Source of the DNA: Leptotrichia sp. oral taxon 215
Lineage (GTDB): Bacteria; Fusobacteriota; Fusobacteriia; Fusobacteriales; Leptotrichiaceae
NCBI GenBank assembly: GCA_905371725.1
Contig: CAJPML010000051.1
Coordinates: 1 to 6,934 of the forward strand
DNA length: 6,934 bases
Direction of reading: 5' to 3'
This document shows, piece by piece, positions 1 to 6,299 of this stretch. A model generated the notes under the pieces. The model had not been told where the DNA came from. It ran no database searches and saw only the letters and a list, made by a program, of their open reading frames with translations. Both the position numbers and the translations under genes were made by a program. Position 1 is the first letter of the stretch. Every line of letters begins with the position of its first letter.

Positions 1-1
1 T

Positions 2-202
2 TTTTTTAGTATCTATATAAACAATATTTTTACCTTTTAATTTTTCAAGTTTATTTACAAGACTTCTTTTTATAAGTGTATTATCTCCGCTGATTGGAAT
101 CTCCCGAATTTTAAAATAATCAGTCTGAATAAACCATTTACCAAAATAAATTCCACTCATTAACAAACTGGAGATAATTATAATTTTTATAGTTTTTTTC
201 AT
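2..202 (-). CDS. ftsQ: Cell division protein FtsQ/DivIB, N-terminal part (3' end outside window)
   Basis: This reading frame was translated by hand and gives 67 residues from an ATG at 202-200 before leaving the window. It starts with two lysines and a hydrophobic stretch (about residues 5-22), which fits a single N-terminal membrane anchor with a short cytoplasmic tail. From about residue 29 the pattern YFKIREIPISGDNTL, followed by a K/L-rich helix and GKNIVYID, matches the start of an FtsQ-type POTRA domain. FtsQ/DivIB is a bitopic divisome protein that links FtsL and FtsB to the septal synthases. The start is supported by GGAG at 212-209, six bases before the ATG. The place directly after murB is usual for ftsQ/divIB. 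Only the first quarter or so of the protein is visible, so the C-terminal domain cannot be assessed. The identification is fairly sure; FtsQ versus DivIB is only a naming choice. Confidence 0.85.
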   Translation of the reverse strand, partial: MKKTIKIIIISSLLMSGIYFGKWFIQTDYFKIREIPISGDNTLIKRSLVNKLEKLKGKNIVYIDTKK

Positions 203-226
203 ATTTTACTCCATAACATTATTTTT

Positions 227-255
227 ATTATACACCTTTTTTCAATATTATTCAA
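227..255 (-). promoter_or_regulatory. Near-consensus sigma-70 type promoter upstream of ftsQ
   Basis: On the minus strand, TTGAAT (255-250) and TATAAT (232-227) are separated by exactly 17 bases. This is a perfect -10 box and a -35 box matching four of six consensus bases. Transcription would start near position 220, giving a leader of about 18 bases with the GGAG ribosome binding site at 212-209 just before the ftsQ ATG. The arrangement suggests that ftsQ and later genes can be transcribed independently of the mur genes. The DNA is very AT-rich, so chance TATAAT matches are common; the correct spacing and position are what make this one credible. Confidence 0.6.
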
Positions 256-257
256 TT

Positions 258-290
258 ATTTTATAAAAAAATAGTTAATTTTTATAAAAT
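258..290. repeat. AT-only 12-bp inverted repeat between murB and ftsQ
   Basis: ATTTTATAAAAA (258-269) and its exact reverse complement TTTTTATAAAAT (279-290) flank a 9-base loop. Each arm contains the self-palindrome TTTTATAAAA, so the pair is partly a product of repeating one simple motif. Read on the plus strand, the hairpin is followed by a run of eight T (290-297), like an intrinsic terminator facing antisense transcription into murB. Read on the minus strand, it lies just after the murB stop but lacks a following T run. A stem of A-T pairs only is weak, so its function is unsure. Confidence 0.35.
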
Positions 291-299
291 TTTTTTTCT

Positions 300-1160
300 T
301 TATTTTGTTTTTTCTAGAATAATTATTTCAGTTTCCAGTTTGACATTAAATTTTTCAAAAACTACTTTTTTTACATGTTCTATAACTGACATTACATCAG
401 AAAATTTTGCATTCCCTAAATTTATTATGAAATTTGGATGCTTAAAGGCCACTTGTGCATCGCCCACTCTATATTCCTTCAATCCTGCATCAGATATAAG
501 CTGTGCTGCAAAAGTTCCTTCAGGATTTTTAAATGTGCTTCCCAAATTTGGATAATCAAGAGGATGCTTAGTTTCTCTCTGATTTCTCTTATCTTCTGCA
601 CATTCCCTGTCAAATCCTTTCTTAAATTTAAATAGCGCTGAAATTACAACCCATTTATTTTCTTTTATTTCTGTGGTTCTATACTTAAATGTCAGTTCTG
701 ATTTTTTTAATTTTCTTATTTCTCCTTTAGAATCACATATTTCAACTTCTTCAATACAATCAAAAATTTCAGTGCCGTATGCACCTCCATTCATATTTAC
801 AAGTCCTCCCACTGAACCAGGAATTCCAGCTATATTTTCCAGTCCCGTATAATCATTCTTTTCCATATAGTCTATTAAATCATCCAAATCAAGGCCTGCT
901 TCCACTCGAACCAAATCATATTCATCTGTTTTTTCTTCAACTGTAATATTCTGAAAATCTTTAAGTGATATAAAACTTATATCCAAATTTCCATCATCAA
1001 TTAAAGTATTTGTTCCATTACCTAAAAAATAAACTCTATCTCTTGTGGATAAAATCTCCTTAAATTCCTTTCTGTCTTGAATAAATATTAATTCCTTGGC
1101 TATTCCTCCTACTTTCATATGGGAATATTCTTTCATTTCAATGTTTTTAAGAACTCTCAT
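300..1160 (-). CDS. murB: UDP-N-acetylenolpyruvoylglucosamine reductase MurB
   Basis: MurB is the cytoplasmic FAD enzyme that uses NADPH to reduce UDP-GlcNAc-enolpyruvate to UDP-MurNAc, the second committed step of peptidoglycan precursor synthesis. The 286 residues carry the FAD-binding part with LGNGTNTL (46-53) and GIPGSVGGLVNMNGGAYG (112-129). The KYR motif has the substrate-binding Arg161. The C-terminal part has GSTFKNP with the catalytic serine at 208, and LETE (275-278) with the conserved active-site glutamate. The compact length and the form of the serine motif fit the short type II MurB rather than the longer Escherichia coli type. The ATG is preceded directly by an in-frame TAA, so translation cannot start further upstream. 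GGAG (1175-1172), touching the murC stop, is the ribosome binding site at a somewhat long 11-base spacing. The gap to murC is 15 bases, indicating cotranscription. Confidence 0.96.
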   Translation of the reverse strand: MRVLKNIEMKEYSHMKVGGIAKELIFIQDRKEFKEILSTRDRVYFLGNGTNTLIDDGNLDISFISLKDFQNITVEEKTDEYDLVRVEAGLDLDDLIDYMEKNDYTGLENIAGIPGSVGGLVNMNGGAYGTEIFDCIEEVEICDSKGEIRKLKKSELTFKYRTTEIKENKWVVISALFKFKKGFDRECAEDKRNQRETKHPLDYPNLGSTFKNPEGTFAAQLISDAGLKEYRVGDAQVAFKHPNFIINLGNAKFSDVMSVIEHVKKVVFEKFNVKLETEIIILEKTK

Positions 1161-1175
1161 TTAACTAAAATCTCC

Positions 1176-2519
1176 TTATTTTAATCTACCTATTATTTCA
1201 TGAGCCAATTTTGAAATACTTCCTGCTCCCATAAATATATAAGTATTATCAGTTTCCTTATTGCTTCTTATCATTTCTTCTATTTCCACCTCATTGCAAA
1301 CTCTCGCTCCCTTACCTATTTTTTCAGCAAGAGATTCTGAAGTAACTCCATAATTGTTGTCTTCACTTGCAGCATAAATTGGGAGTAAAATTAAATCATC
1401 AATTTTTCCTAAAGCATTTGCAAAATCATCAAAGAAAAACTTTGTTCTGCTATATCTGTGTGGCTGAAAAATCAATGTTATTTTTCCTTTTTCTGTCTTC
1501 TGTGCCGCATCAATAGTTACTTTTATTTCTGTAGGATGATGCGCATAATCATCTATTATTCTCATTTTATCATCATAAATTACCTGATATCTTCTGTTTG
1601 CTCCTTTAAAATTAAGCAGTCTTTCCTTAACAGTATCCATGTTGCAGTTCATCTCATGGGCAAGATATATAACAGGAAGTGAATTCGAAACATTATGTTC
1701 TCCTGGAATGGAAAGTTCAAATTCCCCTAAATTTTTACCATTTTTAATTACTTCATATTTTGTATGTCCTTCACTCATTCTTATATTAGTTGCAAATATG
1801 TGAGTATCTTCTTTTTTTATACTGTACCATACTATATTTTTATTCTTTATGTTTAGTTCAGGTATTTCAGTACAGTCCTTACAAAGAATAGCAAGTTTTT
1901 CAGTACTGTCAATAAATTTTTCAAAAGATTTCTTTATATTCTCATAAGTTCCATGATGTTCAAGATGATCCGGTTCCACATTTGTAACAACAGAGTACTT
2001 GGGCTTTATATAAAGGAATGAATTATCACTTTCATCTGCTTCAGCGATAAAATATTCTGAATTTCCAATTTTACTGTTACTGTTAATTTCAGGTATTATA
2101 CCCCCTACAACTATAAAAGGATCTTTTTCTAGAAAAGCTACACTCATCATTGAACTTGTAGTAGTTTTTCCATGAGTCCCTGCAACAGCAATCCCTTCAA
2201 ATTTATTCATTATTTCTGCAAGCAGCTGACCTCTTTTTATCTTTTTTATATTATTTTCCACAACATATCTGTATTCTGGATTTGTCTCCCTTATTGCAGT
2301 GGAATAAACAAACAGGTCTATGCCTTTATCCTTGACATTTCCCTCTACCTGACCTATATATATTTTAATTCCCATTTCTTCCATTTCCTGAGTTATGGCT
2401 TTTCTTTCAATATCTGAACCTGCCACGTTATACCCTTCTTTTACAAGAATTTTTGCAAGTCCGCTCATTCCTATACCGTTTATCCCGCTGAAATAAACAT
2501 TTCTGACATTCGTTAACAT
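1176..2519 (-). CDS. murC: UDP-N-acetylmuramate--L-alanine ligase MurC
   Basis: MurC joins L-alanine to UDP-MurNAc with ATP, the first step of stem-peptide assembly in the cytoplasm. The 447 residues show the three-domain Mur ligase plan. An N-terminal UDP-binding Rossmann domain has GIGMSGLA (15-22). The central ATPase domain has the P-loop AGTHGKTTT (113-121), EADESD (160-165) and NVEPDHLEHHG (180-190). The link to the C-terminal domain has GEHNVSN (263-269), followed by FKGANRRYQ (294-302), DDYAHHPTEI (313-322) and FQPHRYSRT (341-349). The THGKTTT P-loop and DDYAHHPTEI mark MurC rather than MurD, MurE or MurF. The length is normal for the family and all key motifs are intact. GAGAGG lies five bases before the ATG. 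The gene sits 29 bases after murG and 15 before murB, so the enzymes that make UDP-MurNAc and add its first amino acid are encoded side by side. Confidence 0.97.
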   Translation of the reverse strand: MLTNVRNVYFSGINGIGMSGLAKILVKEGYNVAGSDIERKAITQEMEEMGIKIYIGQVEGNVKDKGIDLFVYSTAIRETNPEYRYVVENNIKKIKRGQLLAEIMNKFEGIAVAGTHGKTTTSSMMSVAFLEKDPFIVVGGIIPEINSNSKIGNSEYFIAEADESDNSFLYIKPKYSVVTNVEPDHLEHHGTYENIKKSFEKFIDSTEKLAILCKDCTEIPELNIKNKNIVWYSIKKEDTHIFATNIRMSEGHTKYEVIKNGKNLGEFELSIPGEHNVSNSLPVIYLAHEMNCNMDTVKERLLNFKGANRRYQVIYDDKMRIIDDYAHHPTEIKVTIDAAQKTEKGKITLIFQPHRYSRTKFFFDDFANALGKIDDLILLPIYAASEDNNYGVTSESLAEKIGKGARVCNEVEIEEMIRSNKETDNTYIFMGAGSISKLAHEIIGRLK

Positions 2520-2548
2520 TTTTTCCTCTCTTCCTCTATTTTATATTG

Positions 2549-3598
2549 TTATAATCCCATTTCCTCTATTATTGTATCAGATGCATTTCCTTTTTTAAGT
2601 TTTATTATATTTTCCTTCATAAATTCTAGCATTTCATCCTGTTTTACAAGAGTCAGTGCTTCCTCGACCGCCTTATCTGCAGTTTCGTTTGTAAATATTT
2701 TTGCTCCGTTCACATATTCCAGAACATCAGCATTTTCCTTCTGTCCAACAAAGTCATAAGGAATAAGTATCGACGGCTTTTCCAACTGAATAAGTTCAGA
2801 AATTGTCGAAGCTCCTGCCCTGCATATTACTAAATCTGATGCTGACATTATATCGGCAACATTATTAAAATATGGCTTAACTACTGAATTTCCAAAATTT
2901 TTCATTCTATATGTATCTTCTTCAAAATTATCTTTTCCTGTTCCCCAGAATAACTTTATTTTTTCATCCGAAATTATTTTTTCCCAATTTTTTACAACTG
3001 CTTCATTTATACTTTTAGCTCCTAAACTTCCTCCGATTACAAGTATAACCTTTTTATCTTCTCCTATTTCAAGCTTTTTTCTTTCTTCATTCTTATTTTT
3101 ATTGTAAAATTCTTCCCTTAACGGATTTCCTGTTACAATAAATTTTGATTTATACTTTTCAGGTACACTGTCTAAGGTATTCTCAAAAGCTATGAATACC
3201 TTTTTAGCCCATCTGTAAAAATATTTATTTGCCTGACCCATTGTACAGTTTTGTTCCTGTAGGTAATAAGGTATTCTTAATACTATAGCTGCTACAAGAA
3301 CAGGTATTGTTATATAATTTCCAAAACCTATTATTTCTGTTGGCTTTTCTTTTTTCAGTATTCCTATTGTCTTAAATACGGCTCCTGCCATTTTAAAAAA
3401 AGAAATTATGGATTTCAGCGGAAGTATATCAAGTCCTATAAATTTAAAATTTTCATTCGGTATCAGTTCCTTTTCCATTCTGTGCTTTGTTCCTATAAAT
3501 AAAATGTTCGTATTTTTTTCCCTTAATTTTTTTGCAATAGACAACGCAGGATATATATGCCCTCCTGTTCCTCCTGTTGTAAATACTACTTTTTTCAT
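2549..3598 (-). CDS. murG: Lipid II synthase, UDP-GlcNAc transferase MurG
   Basis: MurG is a GT-B fold (GT28 family) glycosyltransferase on the inner face of the membrane. It transfers GlcNAc from UDP-GlcNAc to lipid I, giving lipid II. The N-terminal domain has the first glycine-rich loop GGTGGHIYPAL (9-19), then GFGNYITIP (91-99) and QEQNCTMGQANK (114-125). The C-terminal donor domain has TGNPLREEF (156-164), the loop GGSLGAKSINEA (189-200), and CRAGASTISE (259-268) with KPSILIPY (274-281), followed by GQKENA (285-290). These C-terminal motifs bind UDP-GlcNAc. The 349 residues are a normal length. Loop two and the HEQN-type motif differ from the more usual GFGGYVSGP and HEQN forms. GGAG (3610-3607), eight bases before the ATG, supports the start. 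The gene lies 46 bases after ftsW, whose product uses lipid II. Confidence 0.96.
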   Translation of the reverse strand: MKKVVFTTGGTGGHIYPALSIAKKLREKNTNILFIGTKHRMEKELIPNENFKFIGLDILPLKSIISFFKMAGAVFKTIGILKKEKPTEIIGFGNYITIPVLVAAIVLRIPYYLQEQNCTMGQANKYFYRWAKKVFIAFENTLDSVPEKYKSKFIVTGNPLREEFYNKNKNEERKKLEIGEDKKVILVIGGSLGAKSINEAVVKNWEKIISDEKIKLFWGTGKDNFEEDTYRMKNFGNSVVKPYFNNVADIMSASDLVICRAGASTISELIQLEKPSILIPYDFVGQKENADVLEYVNGAKIFTNETADKAVEEALTLVKQDEMLEFMKENIIKLKKGNASDTIIEEMGL

Positions 3599-3644
3599 AA
3601 CTGTTTCTCCATTTCTTTCTTTTTTGTAATTTTATATTTAAAAC

Positions 3645-4781
3645 TTAAGCTTCCTGATTTTCATATTCTATTTGCTCTTCCCTTAACTTTTCCTGTTCCT
3701 CTTCTATATACAATGATTTTATAATATTATACACTATTCCTAATGCAGCCATTGTTACAATTGTCGTACTTCCTCCATAACTTAAAAGAGGCAGAGGTAT
3801 ACCTGTTGAAGGCAGTGTATTTGATACGACTGCTATATTTCCTAATATTTGTAAGGAAAATAGCATGAATATTCCTATTAAAATATATTTTGCATATTTA
3901 TCTTTCTTTTTATATAAAGTTATTAAAATTACTGAAAGCAGAACCATATAAATTGAAATAAGAATTACTGAACCTATAAATCCTGTTTCTTCAGCATATC
4001 CTGAAAATATATAATCTGTATGTATTTCTGGAAGATAGAAATATTTTTGCATACCATTTCCATAAAATTTACCTATTAATTTCCCGCTTCCAATTGCTAT
4101 AAGGGACTGTTTTGCCTGATAACTTGCTTCAGAAGACTTAAATCCCATAAATCTTTTCATTCTGTAAGGTGTGCTTAATACACTTATTATACCTGCACCT
4201 CCAACTATAATGACTGTTGTAAAAAAATGAAAAAGATTTACGCCGGAAACAAATATCATGACCATACCTATTGCTGCAATCTGAACTGTACTGCTAAATG
4301 CCCTTTCAGCTATAATAAGTATTATATATATCATCAGTGGAACCATTAATCTAGCAAAAAAAGCATATTTTGATGGTTTTATTTTTCTTTTTTCACAAAA
4401 ATCTATTATCCCTGCCAAATATATTATTATTATTAATTTTGCTAGTTCCGATGGCTGCATATTAAATCCTGCAAATGAAAACCATCTGGTTGCTCCGTTC
4501 ACTTCCCTTGAAAAAAGGACTGCTACAAGTAAAATCAATCCAAATACGTAAAGATGCAACTTTATTTTCTTATACCATGTATATTTAAAATTTGAAGTAA
4601 TCCAAAAAACAATTCCTCCAATAACAAACCATACAGCCTGTCTTACTACAAAATAATAGCTGCTCTTAAACTCCCTCTTTCCTTTTGGATAACTTACACT
4701 TGCCAGCATGGCAATACTCAAACCCATTAAAATTATTATTATAATTATAAGAGTTGTTCCTAATATTTTTCTATTTTTCAA
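3645..4781 (-). CDS. ftsW: Septal peptidoglycan polymerase FtsW (SEDS family), TTG start
   Basis: FtsW is a SEDS-family integral membrane glycosyltransferase that polymerises lipid II at the division septum together with a class B penicillin-binding protein. The 378 residues contain about ten hydrophobic segments (roughly 9-29, 46-62, 73-90, 112-127, 142-158, 163-182, 185-202, 265-288, 297-318, 337-357). Family motifs are NGATRWF (95-101), QPSELAKL (109-116), LPEIHTDYIF (250-259) with the presumed catalytic Asp256, and LPLLSYGGS (330-338). The start is TTG at 4781-4779. An in-frame TAG lies three codons upstream, GGAG (4791-4788) sits six bases before the TTG, and the next Met (residue 19) would remove half of the first membrane helix. 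The last 20 residues are an acidic cytoplasmic tail with nine glutamates. RodA is the main alternative, but the place between murD and murG favours FtsW. Confidence 0.93.
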   Translation of the reverse strand: MKNRKILGTTLIIIIIILMGLSIAMLASVSYPKGKREFKSSYYFVVRQAVWFVIGGIVFWITSNFKYTWYKKIKLHLYVFGLILLVAVLFSREVNGATRWFSFAGFNMQPSELAKLIIIIYLAGIIDFCEKRKIKPSKYAFFARLMVPLMIYIILIIAERAFSSTVQIAAIGMVMIFVSGVNLFHFFTTVIIVGGAGIISVLSTPYRMKRFMGFKSSEASYQAKQSLIAIGSGKLIGKFYGNGMQKYFYLPEIHTDYIFSGYAEETGFIGSVILISIYMVLLSVILITLYKKKDKYAKYILIGIFMLFSLQILGNIAVVSNTLPSTGIPLPLLSYGGSTTIVTMAALGIVYNIIKSLYIEEEQEKLREEQIEYENQEA

Positions 4782-4787
4782 TTTTTT

Positions 4788-4791
4788 CTCC
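4788..4791 (-). promoter_or_regulatory. Ribosome binding site that decides the TTG start of ftsW
   Basis: The minus strand reads TAGGAGAAAAAATTG, placing GGAG six bases before the TTG. The TAG at its left end is in frame with ftsW, so no earlier start exists. No ATG is available before codon 19, which lies inside the first membrane segment. Confidence 0.8.
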
Positions 4792-4806
4792 TACTCTATA
4801 CAATTA

Positions 4807-6174
4807 TTATCCTAAAATATTTACTGTTAAATTCTTAAAAACTTCACCTCTATGTTCAAAATTTTTAAACTGACAGAAACTTGACGTTGCAGGGGAAAAT
4901 AATACAGTCTGTTCCTTAGAAAAATCCATATTTTCTTTAAAATAATCAAGTATATTTTCCAAAGTTCCCATATCTCTATAATTTCTGTATCCTATTTCTT
5001 CCATATCTTTTATAAGCAAAGGAGCATTATCCCCTATTAAATAAACAATATCTACTCTTTCTTTTATTCTTTCAACCAATTCCTTATTGGATATTTTCTT
5101 ATCGTCTCCTCCGCAAATCAGTATAATTGAATTATCAAAAGAATCTATAGCTTTCAATGTTGACTCAACATTAGTTCCTTTTGAGTCATTTATAAAAACT
5201 GTATTTTCCCTGATAAAAAAGTTTTCAAGACGATGTTCCAGAGCCTTTGTTGTTTTTAAAAATTCAGCCATCTGTTCATTAGGAATTTCCAATAGTTTTG
5301 CAGCTCCTATTAAAAACAGCATATTTTCAAGGTTATGTTTACCTTTCAAAGAAAGTTCCTGAACAGATATAAGAGGCTCAGCATATTTGTGCAGCTCTTC
5401 ATCTTTTATTTCCTCAGCTTTTTTTTCAAGGTCTTTCATTATATAAATGATTCCACCCATAACAAATATATTGCCTCTTTTTTCTTTGCTCAGATAAACT
5501 TTTTCTGCCTTCACATTTGTACATAATTTTTTTTCATCATATAATTTCTGAAAAACTTCATCATCCAGATTAATCAGTGCAAAATCCTGTTCTATCTGTC
5601 TAGCAAAAATATTGAATTTTGTAATGTAGTAATCTTCAACAGAATCGTATCTTGCAAGATGATCAGGAGTAAGGTTGATTATTCCAGCAATATACGAATG
5701 CACCTGAGGATCATTTTCAAGCTGGTAGCTGCTTAATTCCAGAACTATATATTCAAGCTCTTCTTCATCAGCTACAAGCTTTGCAAAGGAATATCCTGCA
5801 TTTCCTGCAAGTTTAACTTTTTTCCCTAAATATTCTAGCAGCTCATACATTTTAGTGGCTGTCGTTGTTTTTCCATTTGTTCCTGTAAAAGATATAATCT
5901 TTATATTTTTATTCATGTATTTATACGCCAGATCTATTTCAGAAATTATTTTTATATTTTTATTTTTAGCTTTTACAAGTAACTCCACCTTCCATGGAAT
6001 ACCAGGACTTTTTACAATAAATTCTATTTTTTCCTTATCCAGAAGCTCAATTGCTTCTTTTGAAGATATTCCGTTTTTATCATCTACCAGATATACTTCA
6101 TAACCATTTTTTTCTAATAATTCCTTGGCCCCCTGTCCACTCAATCCAGCACCGAATACTACAGCCTTTTCCAT
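4807..6174 (-). CDS. murD: UDP-N-acetylmuramoyl-L-alanine--D-glutamate ligase MurD
   Basis: MurD adds D-glutamate to UDP-MurNAc-L-Ala with ATP in the cytoplasm. The 455 residues follow the Mur ligase plan. The N-terminal domain begins with the Rossmann pattern VFGAGLSGQGA (6-16) and has KSPGIP (55-60). The ATPase domain has the P-loop GTNGKTTT (98-105), GNAG (124-127), ELSSYQLE (146-153) and NLTPDHLARY (167-176). Lys186 in YYITKF is the likely carbamylated lysine. The C-terminal part has GKHNLEN (288-294), HRLE (314-317), NDSKGTN (329-335), GGDDK (355-359) and SPATSSFCQF (427-436). ELSSYQLE, NDSKGTN and the C-terminal SPA motif mark MurD over its paralogues. Cys435 replaces the aspartate usual in the SPAxASxDxF motif; otherwise the enzyme looks intact. 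GAGG (6187-6184), nine bases upstream, supports the ATG. It lies 125 bases after mraY and 25 before ftsW. Confidence 0.96.
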   Translation of the reverse strand: MEKAVVFGAGLSGQGAKELLEKNGYEVYLVDDKNGISSKEAIELLDKEKIEFIVKSPGIPWKVELLVKAKNKNIKIISEIDLAYKYMNKNIKIISFTGTNGKTTTATKMYELLEYLGKKVKLAGNAGYSFAKLVADEEELEYIVLELSSYQLENDPQVHSYIAGIINLTPDHLARYDSVEDYYITKFNIFARQIEQDFALINLDDEVFQKLYDEKKLCTNVKAEKVYLSKEKRGNIFVMGGIIYIMKDLEKKAEEIKDEELHKYAEPLISVQELSLKGKHNLENMLFLIGAAKLLEIPNEQMAEFLKTTKALEHRLENFFIRENTVFINDSKGTNVESTLKAIDSFDNSIILICGGDDKKISNKELVERIKERVDIVYLIGDNAPLLIKDMEEIGYRNYRDMGTLENILDYFKENMDFSKEQTVLFSPATSSFCQFKNFEHRGEVFKNLTVNILG

Positions 6175-6299
6175 TTTTATTTTCCTCTTTTCATTTTACA
6201 GTCTTTTTCTTATGATTTAAGCTAATCTGAATATTGTATGACTTTGTTTATCTTTACTTATCTGAATAATAAAATTTTTATATTATAAAATTCATATTT
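6175..6299 (-). other. Longest intergenic spacer (mraY-murD), with an imperfect direct repeat
   Basis: This 125-base AT-rich spacer is much longer than the other gaps within the operon. A 12-base motif occurs twice with one mismatch: minus strand TATTCAGATAAG at 6268-6257 and TATTCAGATTAG at 6233-6222, 35 bases apart start to start. TATAAT and TACAAT hexamers occur, but none has a convincing -35 box at the right distance. No open frame of note, strong hairpin or T-tract terminator was seen. It may simply be an untranslated spacer or hold a weak internal promoter. Confidence 0.4.

Noticed and set aside
340..635. Plus-strand open frames of 65-71 codons opposite murB, and similar ones opposite murC, murG and murD
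   Set aside because: They lie wholly inside well-supported minus-strand genes, have no family resemblance and follow the composition expected of antisense shadows.
2520..2548. Promoter for murC in the murG-murC gap
   Set aside because: TATAAA occurs on the minus strand but no -35 box lies at the right distance; the gap is adequately explained by the ribosome binding site.
6276..6290. Small hairpin (TTTTAT-AAT-ATAAAA) just after the mraY stop, as a terminator
   Set aside because: The stem is six A-T pairs with no clear T run, too weak to call and expected by chance in this composition.
6175..6299. Internal promoter for murD
   Set aside because: TATAAT-like hexamers are present, but no -35 box at 16-18 bases resembles the consensus.
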